Shown in pieces: positions 34,947-44,650 of a stretch of DNA of 64,000 nucleotides. A program made the position numbers and the translations under genes. The stretch spans positions 62,001 to 126,000 of the forward strand of contig NZ_JABDHQ010000004.1 of assembly GCF_018709685.1 (NCBI RefSeq). Direction: 5' to 3'. Origin of the DNA: Akkermansia muciniphila. Its GTDB lineage: Bacteria > Verrucomicrobiota > Verrucomicrobiia > Verrucomicrobiales > Akkermansiaceae. Under the pieces are notes generated by a model, which saw only the letters and a list, made by a program, of their open reading frames with translations, was not told where the DNA came from and ran no database searches. The first letter of the stretch is position 1; the number at the start of each line of letters is the position of its first letter.

Positions 34947-35142
34947 CTGACCTTGGATGCTGTCTGTGCCTTGCGGCGAGGACGGGGATGCTTATACATG
35001 CCTTTATCTCCAGTGACAAGAGAAAAAGACTTTTTTTGCAACTTTCGCAACTGCCGGCGGTTTGTATGGTAATGGAATAGGAGCTTTCATTTTCCCGATT
35101 ATTAAAAAACAGTAACAAACCCTCAACATTATTTGTTTTAGT

Positions 35143-35171
35143 TTGACAACAGTTAACAAGTTTTGACATAA
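35143..35171 (+). promoter_or_regulatory. Promoter with overlapping MarR operator
   Basis: TTGACA (35143-35148), a 17-base spacer and ACATAA (35166-35171), with the ATG 7 bases further on. Bases 35143-35159 form the palindrome TTGACAACAGTTAACAA (TTG-N2-AAC-N-GTT-N2-CAA), covering the -35. This is the expected layout for autorepression by the MarR protein encoded just downstream. Confidence 0.55.
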
Positions 35172-35178
35172 CAGCCGC

Positions 35179-35649
35179 ATGCTTCAACCTGCCGTGGATA
35201 TCACCACTTCCGTTCATAAATTTGAAACCATTCTCTATCAGTTCAAAAGGGATAATTTGAATGAAGTGGACCAGAACCACTACCAGAAGATCATGGGGCT
35301 TTCCGTCCGCCAGATGGAAGCCCTGGGAGCCCTGAACCGGCTGATGACGGACCGCCATGAAGGCATTCCCCTGAAAACGCTGGCCCACCATCTCCGCATG
35401 AGCGTCCCTTCCACCTCCCTGCTGGTGGACAGCATGGTGAAGAAAGGCCTGTTTGACCGCAAGGAGAATCCGCGGGATAGGCGCTCCCTGTGCATCCGCC
35501 TTTCCGAGGAAGGAGAATCCAAGTTCCACCAGCTCCGCAACGGCATGAAGAAACGGCTGGAGTCCCTGTTCAGCATCCTGACGGAAGAGGACAGGGAAAA
35601 TTTCTGCCGCACGCTGAATACCCTTTACAATCACGTTTACCATCAATAA
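35179..35649 (+). CDS. MarR-family transcriptional regulator
   Basis: A 156-residue winged-helix repressor. Seen: the recognition-helix region TLAHHLRMSVPSTSLLVDSMVKKGL and the wing FDRKENPRDRRSLCIRLSEEG (the DxRD/R motif of MarR proteins). It is the first gene of an operon with an RND pump (6 bases to the adaptor), so it most likely represses that pump and releases on binding a toxic ligand. The promoter contains a palindrome suited to it. Confidence 0.9.
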   Translation: MLQPAVDITTSVHKFETILYQFKRDNLNEVDQNHYQKIMGLSVRQMEALGALNRLMTDRHEGIPLKTLAHHLRMSVPSTSLLVDSMVKKGLFDRKENPRDRRSLCIRLSEEGESKFHQLRNGMKKRLESLFSILTEEDRENFCRTLNTLYNHVYHQ

Positions 35650-35655
35650 CGCCAT

Positions 35656-36789
35656 ATGAAAAAATACACGCATGAACGGAAGGTTCCCCTCCGCCTGCTG
35701 GCCGCCTCCGGCCTGCTTTTCTCCCTCCTGACGCCGGGTTACTCCCAGGGCGCTCCGGGAAAAGTTGCCAAGCCGAGCACCGTACTTGTCGAGAAAGCGA
35801 CCGCCATCGACAGCGCGGTGAACAAAAAGTACATCGGCCAGGTGGAGTCCATTGACCGGGTGACCGTACAACCCCGCGTTTCCGGCAACATCGTCGCCAC
35901 CCGTTTCCGGGAAGGCAAGGTGGTGAAGAAGGGAGACCTGCTTTTCGAGATAGAAGACACACGCTACAAGGCGGCCGTGGAGGAGGCGGTAGCCAAGAAG
36001 GCCCAGCTGGAAGCCAAGCTGCTTTACGCCAGGAACAGCTTTGAACGCTATAACAAGCTGCTGGCCTCCAAGTCCGTTTCCATGGATACGGTGGAAAACG
36101 CCAAGAGCACCATGCACGCCCTGGAAGCGGAGATCCAGTCCGCAGACGCCGCCATCACGGTAGCGAAGGACGACCTTAATTACACCAAGCTCACGGCTCC
36201 CATCACGGGCCGCACGGGCCGCGTCACTTTTTCCACGGGCAACTACATCACGCCCACCTCCGGTTCCCTGGTGACCATCACGGGCATTGACGAGGTGTAC
36301 GTGAAGTTCCCCATCAGCGAACGCGATTTCCTTTCCCTGTTCGGCACCCAGGAGAAGATGAAGAAGGAGGCCCTCGTCTCCGTCAACCTTGCCAACGGCA
36401 AGGCGTACGACCAGCCGGGCACCGTTTTCATGACGGACAATACCGTCCAGCCGACTACGGACACCCTGAACGTCTGGGCCAAGTTCCCCAATCCGGAAGA
36501 CGTGCTGACGCCCGGCGGCGTGGTCACGGTGAATCTTTCCAAGAAGAATGTGGACCGCTTCCCGGCGGCCAACATTTCCTCCGTGATGCACGACGCCTAC
36601 AAGAGCTACGTTTACGTGGTGAATGACCAGGGCGTAGTGGAACGCCGCGACGTCACGCTGGGCAACACGGTCAATAATGAACAGTGCTTCAGCTCCGGCG
36701 TGAAGGAGGGGGAAGTCATCATCATCGACGGCATGCACAAGGTGCGCCCCGGCGCCAAGGTGAATCCGGTGTATTCCGCTCAAAACTGA
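35656..36789 (+). CDS. RND efflux pump periplasmic adaptor (MexA/AcrA-like)
   Basis: 377 residues. A basic N-terminus and hydrophobic stretch (about residues 10-32) form a signal or lipoprotein-like leader, but no lipobox Cys is evident. The lipoyl-like halves (VQPRVSGNIVATRFREGKVVKKGDLLFEIE and LTAPITGRTGRV) flank a coiled-coil hairpin (about residues 105-170), then beta-barrel and membrane-proximal domains. It bridges the inner-membrane pump and an outer-membrane channel. It starts 6 bases after marR; the pump follows 7 bases later. Confidence 0.92.
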   Translation: MKKYTHERKVPLRLLAASGLLFSLLTPGYSQGAPGKVAKPSTVLVEKATAIDSAVNKKYIGQVESIDRVTVQPRVSGNIVATRFREGKVVKKGDLLFEIEDTRYKAAVEEAVAKKAQLEAKLLYARNSFERYNKLLASKSVSMDTVENAKSTMHALEAEIQSADAAITVAKDDLNYTKLTAPITGRTGRVTFSTGNYITPTSGSLVTITGIDEVYVKFPISERDFLSLFGTQEKMKKEALVSVNLANGKAYDQPGTVFMTDNTVQPTTDTLNVWAKFPNPEDVLTPGGVVTVNLSKKNVDRFPAANISSVMHDAYKSYVYVVNDQGVVERRDVTLGNTVNNEQCFSSGVKEGEVIIIDGMHKVRPGAKVNPVYSAQN

Positions 36790-36796
36790 TTCTTCC

Positions 36797-39700
36797 ATGA
36801 TTGCGGACCTGTTTATCAAACGCCCCAAATTCGCCATCGTCATCGCCATCCTGATGATTCTGGCGGGCGGCATCTGCCTGAAGCAGCTGCCCATTGCGGA
36901 GTATCCGGAAATCGCCCCCACCAGCATCAACGTGCAGGCCACCTACACGGGTGCGAGCGCCCAGGTGGTGATGGAGACGCTGGCCTCCCCCATTGAGGAA
37001 GAACTCAACGGGCTGGAGAACCTGCTTTATTTCTCCTCCAAGTCTGACAACACCGGCGGTTATTCCCTTTCCCTGACGTTCAAGAGCGGCACGGACTCGG
37101 ACATCAACATGGTGAACGTCCAGAACGCCTTGAAGCGGGTGGAGTACAAGCTGCCCAAGGAGGTAACGGACCAGGGCATCAAGATACGGAAGCGCTCCTC
37201 GGACATTCTGGGGTTCTTCGCCTTCCGGTCCACCAGCATGAGCTCCCTGGAGCTGAACAACTTCGTCAAGTCCAGGGTGAAGGATGAGATCGCCCGCGTG
37301 CCGGGCATCTCCGCCGTCAACCTGATGCCGGAAAAGAATTACAGCATGCGTATCTGGCTGGACGCCCTGCGCATGTCCGCCCTGAACATTACGCCGGAGG
37401 ACGTGTCCAACGCCATCAAGGCGCAGAACGTGCAGGCCGCCGCCGGGTCCATCGGCTCGGAAGGGGAAAACAATTTCATCCAGTACAAGGTGAACGTCAC
37501 CGGGCGGCTTCAAACCGTGGAGGAGTTCAGCAAGATCATCGTCCGCACCGGGCAGGACGGCCACGTCACCCGGCTGGACGACATCGCCCGCATTGAGCTG
37601 GGAGCGGAAACCTACACGGGCAGCAGCCGCAACAACGGGGAGGATTCCGTGAACATGGCCGTATACCGCCTGGACGACGCCAATGCGCTGGAAGCCATGA
37701 ACGGCGTGAAGGATACCTTGGTGAAGTTGCAGGAACGCTTCCCGGACGGCGTGAGCTACGTCGTCAGCTACGACCCCACGCAGTACATCTCCGCCACCAT
37801 GGCGGAAATCGTGGAAACGCTCATCATCGCCCTGATCCTGGTGGTGGGCATCACGTACGTGTTCCTCCAGGACTGGCGCGCCACCCTTATTCCGGCGCTC
37901 GCCATTCCCGTCTCCCTGATCGGCACCTTCGCCATCCTGCTGCCGCTGGGCTTTTCCATCAACGTGCTGACCATGTTCGGCCTGATTCTGGTGATCGGCT
38001 CCCTGGTGGACGACGGCATCATCGTGGTGGAGAATACCATGCGCATTCTGGAGACGGAGGACCTGTCTCCGGAGGAAGCCACCAAGAAGAGCATGCACCA
38101 GATCACGGGGGCCATCATCGCCACCACGCTGGTGACGGTGGCCATTTACGTGCCCATCGCCTTCTTCGGCGGCATGGTGGGGAACATTTACATGCAGTTC
38201 TCCGTGACCATGTGCGTGGCCCTGTGCCTTTCCGCCATCAATTCCCTGACGCTCAGCCCCGCCCTGTGCGTGCTGCTGCTGAAGAAGAAAAAGAAGAAGC
38301 AGAGCAGGTTCAGCCCCTTCCGCCCCTTCAACGCCACGCTGGAATGGGCGCGCAAGAGCTACATCAAATGCGCCGGCATCATGGTGCGCCGCGCCTGGCT
38401 CACGCTGATTCTGCTGGCCGCCGTCCTGGTCGGCAACTGGAAGCTGTTTGAGACCGTTCCCAAGTCCTTCCTCCCCCCGGAAGACAAGGGCACCGTCTTC
38501 TGCGACATCCAGCTGGCGCCGGGCGCCACGCTGGGCCGCACGGAACAGGCCATGCGCAGCGCGGAACAGAAGCTCATGAGCATTCCCGGCGTGCGCCAGG
38601 TTTCCTCCACTTCCGGGTTCAGCTTCATGGGCGGCAACGGGGAAAACCTGGGCATGTGCATCGCCCAGCTTGACCCCTGGGACAAACGCAAGACTCCAGA
38701 GCTTTCCCTGGATTCCATCATGCAGAAGGCCTCCATCCTGTGTGACGAGATTCCGGCGGCCAAGGCCACCGTGTTCAGCCCTCCCGCCATCATGGGACTG
38801 GGCCTGACGGGCGGCGTCTCCTTCATGCTCCAGGCCAGCGGGGAGGAAACGCCCAAGGACCTGGAACGCGTGACGAACGACCTGCTGGACAAGATCAACA
38901 AGCTCCCCGGCACCATGTTCGCCCGCAGCGCGTATGAGGCGAACACGCCCCAGCTTTTCCTGAACATTGACCGTGAAAAAGCGCAGAGCATGCACGTGCC
39001 CGTGAACCGCATTTTCACGACGCTTCAGAGCAAGCTGGCCTCCATGTACATTAATGATTTCAACCTGATCGGCTACACATTCAAGGTGAAGATGCAGTCC
39101 GCGGCGGAAGACCGCACCAGCATCAACGACATCATGAACACCTACATCCAGAACGACCAGGGCCAGATGGTGCCGATCAGTTCCGTAGCCACCCTGTCCT
39201 ACATGGTCGGACCGCGGCAGATATCCCGCTTCAACCAGCTCATGTCCGCGGAAGTGACCGCCCAGGCCAGGCCCGGCGTCAGCAGCGGCGAGCTGATGAA
39301 CCAGATTGAGGCCCTCCCGCTGCCGGAGAATTATTCCATCACCTGGACGGACATGAGCTACCAGGAACGCCAGAATGACGGCAAGATCGTCCTGCTGATG
39401 GGCATGGCCCTGCTCTTCGGCTACCTGTTCCTGGTGGCGCAGTATGAGAGCTGGACGGTGCCCATCTCCGTCATCGTCTCCGTCTCCGTGGCCCTGCTGG
39501 GCGCCCTGCTCGGCCTTATCATCTGCAACACGCCCCTGAGCATTTACGCCCAGCTGGGGCTGGTGATGCTGGTGGGCCTGGCCGGGAAGAACGCCATCCT
39601 GATGGTGGAGTTCTCCAAGATGGAGCGGGAGCGCGGCGTGCCTATCCGGGAGGCGGCCCTGGAAGGGGCCCGGCAGCGTTTCCGCGCCGTGATGATGACG

Positions 39701-39904
39701 GCCATTTCCTTCATCATCGGGGTGTTCCCCATGGTCATTGCCTCCGGAGCGGGCGCGGCCAGCCGCAAGGCCATCGGCATCTCCACCTTCTACGGCATGA
39801 TTCTCGCCACGCTGGTGGGCATCCTGTTCATTCCGGCGCTGTACGCCATGTTCCAGCGCTACCGTGAATGGGTAAAGGCCCTGTTCACCGGAAAGGCGCA
39901 ATAA
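36797..39904 (+). CDS. RND multidrug efflux transporter, inner-membrane subunit (AcrB/MexB-like)
   Basis: A 1035-residue proton-driven HAE1-family pump with the normal twelve-helix, two-porter-domain layout. It starts MIADLFIKRPKFAIVIAI. The proton-relay Asp pair is D405-D406 in GSLVDDGIIVVENTMR. The second-half signature LVGLAGKNAILMVEFSKMERE is present. With the adaptor upstream it should export hydrophobic or amphipathic toxins such as bile salts or drugs. No TolC-type channel gene is included in the operon, so a channel encoded elsewhere would be needed. A strong terminator follows. Confidence 0.94.
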   Translation: MIADLFIKRPKFAIVIAILMILAGGICLKQLPIAEYPEIAPTSINVQATYTGASAQVVMETLASPIEEELNGLENLLYFSSKSDNTGGYSLSLTFKSGTDSDINMVNVQNALKRVEYKLPKEVTDQGIKIRKRSSDILGFFAFRSTSMSSLELNNFVKSRVKDEIARVPGISAVNLMPEKNYSMRIWLDALRMSALNITPEDVSNAIKAQNVQAAAGSIGSEGENNFIQYKVNVTGRLQTVEEFSKIIVRTGQDGHVTRLDDIARIELGAETYTGSSRNNGEDSVNMAVYRLDDANALEAMNGVKDTLVKLQERFPDGVSYVVSYDPTQYISATMAEIVETLIIALILVVGITYVFLQDWRATLIPALAIPVSLIGTFAILLPLGFSINVLTMFGLILVIGSLVDDGIIVVENTMRILETEDLSPEEATKKSMHQITGAIIATTLVTVAIYVPIAFFGGMVGNIYMQFSVTMCVALCLSAINSLTLSPALCVLLLKKKKKKQSRFSPFRPFNATLEWARKSYIKCAGIMVRRAWLTLILLAAVLVGNWKLFETVPKSFLPPEDKGTVFCDIQLAPGATLGRTEQAMRSAEQKLMSIPGVRQVSSTSGFSFMGGNGENLGMCIAQLDPWDKRKTPELSLDSIMQKASILCDEIPAAKATVFSPPAIMGLGLTGGVSFMLQASGEETPKDLERVTNDLLDKINKLPGTMFARSAYEANTPQLFLNIDREKAQSMHVPVNRIFTTLQSKLASMYINDFNLIGYTFKVKMQSAAEDRTSINDIMNTYIQNDQGQMVPISSVATLSYMVGPRQISRFNQLMSAEVTAQARPGVSSGELMNQIEALPLPENYSITWTDMSYQERQNDGKIVLLMGMALLFGYLFLVAQYESWTVPISVIVSVSVALLGALLGLIICNTPLSIYAQLGLVMLVGLAGKNAILMVEFSKMERERGVPIREAALEGARQRFRAVMMTAISFIIGVFPMVIASGAGAASRKAIGISTFYGMILATLVGILFIPALYAMFQRYREWVKALFTGKAQ

Positions 39905-39929
39905 CGTAAGAGGAAGATTCCCTCACCAC

Positions 39930-39962
39930 GGACGGGGCGGCTCTGCCGCTCCGTCCTTTTAT
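39930..39962 (+). terminator. Intrinsic terminator of the marR-RND operon
   Basis: A 12-bp stem (39930-39941 with 39945-39956, one G-T pair), 3-base loop, then TTTTATAT. Confidence 0.85.
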
Positions 39963-40014
39963 ATGCCTTAATGACCGTCCCCCAGAGAACGCGGAAAAGC
40001 AGGCGGCTTCCCTC

Positions 40015-40485
40015 CTATTCGTACAAATACAGGTCAAAGCCTTCAAACCGTTCCTTCAGGGAGGCATGCTTCAGCTTGTCCTCAAACGGAGGAAGGAAGG
40101 TATCCGCCGGATATTCCTCCTTCACTTTGGAAACCCACATGCGGGACATGAACGGTAGCATCAGGGAAAAGATTTCCGCCCCGCCGATGACCATCACCTC
40201 CGGGTCCATCAGTTCCAGACGTTCCAGTTCCTCCACGGAATGGATCACCTGCACCCCTTCCGCCGTCCAGGCCGGGTCACGGGTCAGCACGATGTTCTGC
40301 CTGCCGGGGAGGGGCCTGCCGATGCTCTCATAGGTCTTGCGGCCCATCAGCACGGGATGGCCCGTCGTGATGCGCTTGAAGGTCTTGAGATCGTCCGGCA
40401 GGTGCCAGGGCAAAGTTCCCCGGTAGCCGATGCCGCGGCCGGGAGCCATGGCGACCACTCCTGTGTAGGTGACGGGCTGGGACAT
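40015..40485 (-). CDS. folA: Dihydrofolate reductase
   Basis: 156 residues with the DHFR landmarks GIGYRGTLPWHLPDDLKTFKRIT (a Met20-loop equivalent, with Asp in the catalytic position), HPVLMGRKTYESIGRPLPGRQNIVLTR and VMVIGGAEIF. It reduces dihydrofolate to tetrahydrofolate with NADPH. It lies 21 bases downstream of thyA on the same strand, the usual pairing, since thymidylate synthase produces dihydrofolate. Confidence 0.94.
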   Translation of the reverse strand: MSQPVTYTGVVAMAPGRGIGYRGTLPWHLPDDLKTFKRITTGHPVLMGRKTYESIGRPLPGRQNIVLTRDPAWTAEGVQVIHSVEELERLELMDPEVMVIGGAEIFSLMLPFMSRMWVSKVKEEYPADTFLPPFEDKLKHASLKERFEGFDLYLYE

Positions 40486-40506
40486 GATGAATGAAAGGAT
40501 GGAAGG

Positions 40507-41322
40507 TTAAACGGAAATGGGCGCCTTGATGTGCGGCAGGGGATCGTACCCCACGAGTTCAAAATCTTCATACCGGAACCCGTCAATGGTTTTTACCTCC
40601 GGGTTGAGTTTCATGACCGGCAGGGGGCGCGGCGTGCGGGAGAGCTGTTCCCGCGCCTGGTCCAGATGGTTCCGGTACAGGTGCAGGTCCCCGAAGGTAT
40701 GGATGAATTCCCGCGCCTCATACCCGCATACCTGCGCCACCATGAGCAAAAGCAAAGCGTAGGAGGCTATGTTGAACGGCACCCCCAGGAAGAGGTCCGC
40801 GCTGCGCTGGTAAAGCTGGAGAGAAAGCCCGTGCTTCCCTTCCCCCGGCTGGGCGGGAATCACGCAAAACTGGAACAGGGAATGACACGGAGGGAGCGCC
40901 ATGTCATCCACCAGGGCCACGTTCCACGCGCTGACGATGTGGCGCCGGGACCACGGATTGTTCTTAAGGCCGTCAACCAGCCTGGCAATCTGGTCAATGG
41001 GCTTGCCGTCGTTCCCCGGCCAGCAGCGCCATTGTGCGCCGTATACGGGCCCCAGTTCCCCGTTCTCGTCAGCCCATTCATCCCAGATGGTAACGCCGTT
41101 GTCTTTCAGGAACTTGATGTTGGTCTCCCCTTTCAGGAACCAGAGCAATTCGTAAATGATGGAGCGCAGGTGGAGCTTCTTGGTGGTCAGGCACGGGAAT
41201 CCGTCGCGCAGGTCATACCTGCTCTGCCGCCCGAACACGCCGATGGTGCCCGTTCCGGTGCGGTCTTCCCGCCCCACCCCATTGGTCAGAACATCCTCCA
41301 AAAGTGCCAAATACTGCTTCAT
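40507..41322 (-). CDS. thyA: Thymidylate synthase (ThyA)
   Basis: 271 residues (E. coli has 264). Seen: the N-terminal [11 protein letters not shown] loop, the catalytic Cys in [37 protein letters not shown] for dUMP/folate binding, and [10 protein letters not shown] near the end. It methylates dUMP using methylene-tetrahydrofolate. Forms a two-gene unit with folA. Confidence 0.95.
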   Translation of the reverse strand: MKQYLALLEDVLTNGVGREDRTGTGTIGVFGRQSRYDLRDGFPCLTTKKLHLRSIIYELLWFLKGETNIKFLKDNGVTIWDEWADENGELGPVYGAQWRCWPGNDGKPIDQIARLVDGLKNNPWSRRHIVSAWNVALVDDMALPPCHSLFQFCVIPAQPGEGKHGLSLQLYQRSADLFLGVPFNIASYALLLLMVAQVCGYEAREFIHTFGDLHLYRNHLDQAREQLSRTPRPLPVMKLNPEVKTIDGFRYEDFELVGYDPLPHIKAPISV

Positions 41323-41455
41323 CCCCTTAAATTACGCTTTTCTAATTCCTGGACCCGTGATAATACGAGCATGCGCCACTTTAGTATCATCTCCAGCCTC
41401 AAAAGCCAGCCTTTTCACTGTTTCCTCCTTCCCTATTTTTTCCGGTTTCCGTTCC

Positions 41456-42910
41456 ATGATCATCCCTGAAGAGCCATATTTGGGATTTGCCGCCCTCTGC
41501 CACATTGCTGGCGCCTTCTGCCTCATTCCGGCCCTGCTCCACACGCGCACGCCGCAGGGAACCATCGCGTGGTTGATTTCCCTGCTGGCCTTTCCGTACA
41601 TAGCGGTTCCCTTTTACCTGATCCTGGGACGCCGGAGGTTCAGCGGATATGTGGAAACGCGGCGGAAACAGACGGACCCCGAATCCACATGGGGGGAACT
41701 GACGGACAAAATCACGAACTGCATGGCTCCGTATGCCGTCCATGCTTCCGATACGGCGGGAAAGATCATGCACACGATTTCCAACATCGTGCGCCTGCCC
41801 GTCTGCCGCGGCAACTCCTGCCGCCTGCTGATTGACGCGGACCACGCCTTCCCGCGCATTTACGACGCCATTCTAAAGGCGGAGCATTACATTCTGATTG
41901 AATTCTTCATCATCAAGAATGATTCCGTAGGGCAGAACCTGAAAGACCTGCTGATTGAACGCGCCAGGGCCGGCATCCGCATCTACATGCTGTATGATGA
42001 AATAGGCTCCCACAAACTCCCCCCCGGCTACATTTCCGCCCTGCGCAGGGCAGGAGTGAACATTGAGCCTTTCAACGGGAAACGCCATTTCCTGAGCAAC
42101 ATCCTGCGGCTGAACTTCCGCAACCACCGCAAGCTGGTGGTGGTGGACGGCTCCACCGCCTTCATCGGCGGCATGAACATCGGCAGGGAATACCTGGGCA
42201 AGGGGGCTCTGGGCTACTGGCGGGACACGTTTGTCCAGCTTGAGGGGCCTTCCGTCCAGCAGACGCAGATCAGCTTTCTGGAAGACTGGAACTGGGCCAT
42301 GCTGAAATGCGGCCCCTCCTCCCTTCCCCGCCTCTGCTGGGAGATCACTCCCCAGCGGGAGGATGAAACCGTGCTCATCCTGCCCTCCGGCCCCGCAGAC
42401 GTCATTCCCGCCTGGAAGACCGCGATCATCGCCCTGGCGAACAGAGCCCGGGAAAGGCTCTGGATCTCCACCCCCTATTTCGTTCCGGACGAAGGGGTCA
42501 TGGCCGCCCTCCAGGCCGCGGCCCTGCGGAATGTGGACGTGCGCATCCTGCGCCCGGAGCGGGCGGACCACATCCTGGTGAAGCTCTCCTCCTTCACCTT
42601 CCTGCGGGACCTGGATACGTACGGCATCCAGGTCTGGGCCTATCAGAAGGGGTTCCTGCACCAGAAGGTGATCCTGATGGACGACGACATAGCCACCGTG
42701 GGCACCGCCAACCTGGACAACCGTTCCCTGGCCCTGAATTTTGAAATCACGGCCGTCCTCCATTCCCCCTCCGCCTGCGCAGAGGTGAAAGCCATGCTGG
42801 AGAAGGATTTTTCCTCCTCTAAAAGAGAATCCCTGGAGGATTACAACAACAAATCCCTGGGCTTCAAGATGCTCTGCAACCTGGCGCGGCTCATGGCTCC
42901 GGTCCAGTAG
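41456..42910 (+). CDS. cls: Cardiolipin synthase (phospholipase D family)
   Basis: 484 residues from the ATG at 41456, the typical ClsA length; the frame reading further upstream lies antisense to thyA and is rejected. Two N-terminal membrane helices with HTRTPQGTIAWLISLLAFPYIAVPFYLILGRRR match the family's first domain. Two HKD motifs follow: HRKLVVVDG with GGMNIGREYLG, and HQKVILMDD with GTANLDNRS. It condenses phosphatidylglycerol into cardiolipin at the inner membrane. Transcribed divergently from thyA across about 130 bases. Confidence 0.92.
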   Translation: MIIPEEPYLGFAALCHIAGAFCLIPALLHTRTPQGTIAWLISLLAFPYIAVPFYLILGRRRFSGYVETRRKQTDPESTWGELTDKITNCMAPYAVHASDTAGKIMHTISNIVRLPVCRGNSCRLLIDADHAFPRIYDAILKAEHYILIEFFIIKNDSVGQNLKDLLIERARAGIRIYMLYDEIGSHKLPPGYISALRRAGVNIEPFNGKRHFLSNILRLNFRNHRKLVVVDGSTAFIGGMNIGREYLGKGALGYWRDTFVQLEGPSVQQTQISFLEDWNWAMLKCGPSSLPRLCWEITPQREDETVLILPSGPADVIPAWKTAIIALANRARERLWISTPYFVPDEGVMAALQAAALRNVDVRILRPERADHILVKLSSFTFLRDLDTYGIQVWAYQKGFLHQKVILMDDDIATVGTANLDNRSLALNFEITAVLHSPSACAEVKAMLEKDFSSSKRESLEDYNNKSLGFKMLCNLARLMAPVQ

Positions 42911-43016
42911 TTCTTCCGGCGAATCCGCTGTTGTACGCTTGACCTGAAAGGGAGGCTGTGAGAAAATCAATCTCAAGAAGCCACCTCTTCAATTTTTAAC
43001 AATAGTTAACTAAATA

Positions 43017-44537
43017 ATGAATCCTGTTACATTCAATTGCACCGTTCTGCGCGACGGGCACCAATCCCTGGCAGCTACCCGCATGAAGACGGAAGACATG
43101 CTGCCCATCGCCCCCATTCTGGACTCCATGGGCTTCAGCGCCCTGGAAACCTGGGGCGGCGCCACTATTGACGCCGGACTGCGCTTCCTGAAGGAGTGGC
43201 CCTTTGACCGCCTGGACGCCCTGAAGAAGGCCGCCCCCAAGACGCCGCACATGATGCTCCTGCGCGGCCAGAACATCGTGGGCTACACCAACTACGCGGA
43301 CGACGTGGTGGAAGCCTTCGTGGCCATGAGCGCCAAGCACGGCATGAACATCTTCCGCATTTTCGACTGCGTGAACGATCCGCGCAACATGGAAACCTCC
43401 ATCCGCGCCGCCAAGAAGGCCGGAGCCCAGGCCCACGGCACCATCTGCTACACCACCTCCCCCGTGCACACCACGCAGAGCTTCGTGGACATGGGCCGCG
43501 AACTGGCGGACATGGGGGCGGACGCCATCGTCATCAAGGACATGGCCGGCCTCATTCCCCCGTATGTCACCCATGAACTGGTGAGCGCCCTGAAGAAGGA
43601 CCTGAACATCCCCGTCTGGATTCACACGCATGACACCGCGGGCCTCGGCGCCTCCACTTACCTCAGCGCCATTGACGCCGGGGTGGATGCCTGCGACGTT
43701 TCCATCTCCCCCTTCGCCAACGGCACGGGCCAGCCGGACTGCCTGCGCATGCTCGCCCTGCTGAACGGCAATCCCCGCAAGCCGGATTACGACACGGACA
43801 AGCTGATTGAAGTTTCCGAAATGCTCAAGCCCGTCTATGAAAGCCTGGGCAAGTTCACCTCCCACCGCAACGAGGTGGTGGACTCCGACACGCTGCGCTA
43901 CCAGGTGCCCGGCGGCATGCTCTCCAACTTCCGCACCCAGCTCAAGGAACAGGGCATGGAAGACAAGTTTGAAGAAGTGTTCGCGGAAATCCCCGTGGTC
44001 CGCAAGGCCCTGGGCTGGATTCCGCTGGTCACTCCCACCTCCCAGATTGTGGGCGTGCAGTCCATGCTGAACGTCAAGTTTGGCCGCTGGAAGAACATCA
44101 CTCCCCAGGCGGCGGACATCGCCCTGGGCTACTACGGCCGTACCCCGGCCCCGGTAGACCCGGAAGTGCAGAAGCTCTGCGCGGAAAAGATGGGCAAGGA
44201 ACCGATCACCTGCCGCCCGGCGGACCTGATCAAGCCAGGCATGGAAGACCTGCGCAAGAAGCTTGCGGAAAAGGGGCTCCCCACGGACGACGAACACTGC
44301 GTGATTTACGCCATGTTCCCGCAGCAGGTGGAAGACTTCTACAAGAAGCCAGAACCGAAGGAAGAAGCTCCCGTGCAGGTGAACACCGCTCCCGCCCCGG
44401 TACCCGCAACTGCGCCGTCCATGACCGTCATTGACAACGGCATCACCGCCCAGGTAAGCGGCCCCTCCGGCTCCCGTGACCTGACCATCGTCATCAACGG
44501 CCAGGCCCACTCCGTAAAGGTGGAACGCGTCGGCTAA
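43017..44537 (+). CDS. Biotin-dependent carboxyltransferase subunit (OadA/PycB/transcarboxylase 5S-like), no biotin domain
   Basis: A 506-residue HMGL-like TIM barrel. Seen: the substrate loop TVLRDGHQSLAATRM, FRIFDCVND, the conserved Lys in VIKDMAGL, and the metal histidines in WIHTHDTAG. After the carboxylase conserved domain comes a Pro/Ala-rich linker and a short DLTIVINGQAHSVKVE segment, where a biotinyl domain usually begins, but no biotin-acceptor (A/V)MKM site. The biotin carrier must therefore be a separate polypeptide. Likely roles are oxaloacetate decarboxylation or methylmalonyl-CoA:pyruvate transcarboxylation, which would fit propionate formation together with meaB. The choice between them is inference. 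Confidence 0.85.
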   Translation: MNPVTFNCTVLRDGHQSLAATRMKTEDMLPIAPILDSMGFSALETWGGATIDAGLRFLKEWPFDRLDALKKAAPKTPHMMLLRGQNIVGYTNYADDVVEAFVAMSAKHGMNIFRIFDCVNDPRNMETSIRAAKKAGAQAHGTICYTTSPVHTTQSFVDMGRELADMGADAIVIKDMAGLIPPYVTHELVSALKKDLNIPVWIHTHDTAGLGASTYLSAIDAGVDACDVSISPFANGTGQPDCLRMLALLNGNPRKPDYDTDKLIEVSEMLKPVYESLGKFTSHRNEVVDSDTLRYQVPGGMLSNFRTQLKEQGMEDKFEEVFAEIPVVRKALGWIPLVTPTSQIVGVQSMLNVKFGRWKNITPQAADIALGYYGRTPAPVDPEVQKLCAEKMGKEPITCRPADLIKPGMEDLRKKLAEKGLPTDDEHCVIYAMFPQQVEDFYKKPEPKEEAPVQVNTAPAPVPATAPSMTVIDNGITAQVSGPSGSRDLTIVINGQAHSVKVERVG

Positions 44538-44569
44538 AAATCTCCGGAACATCCGGATAAAACCACTTG

Positions 44570-44611
44570 CGGGCGGTCCCCTACATGAAAGGGACCGCCC
44601 GTTTTCTGTTT
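44570..44611 (+). terminator. Intrinsic terminator after the carboxyltransferase gene
   Basis: An 11-bp perfect stem CGGGCGGTCCC/GGGACCGCCCG with a 10-base loop, then TTTTCTGTTT. Confidence 0.8.
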
Positions 44612-44650
44612 ACGGATTCCTGAAAAACGACTTATATCGCACGGTTCCGG

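Noticed and set aside
34408-36942. An 844-codon minus-strand open frame
   Set aside because: It runs through the tRNA-Asp, its terminator and the antisense of marR and the adaptor. Composition is non-protein-like.
36722-39901. A 1059-codon open frame on the minus strand
   Set aside because: It lies exactly antisense to the RND pump gene, whose protein matches its family throughout. The antisense product is Gly/His/Arg-rich without domains, as expected for the complement of GC-rich codons.
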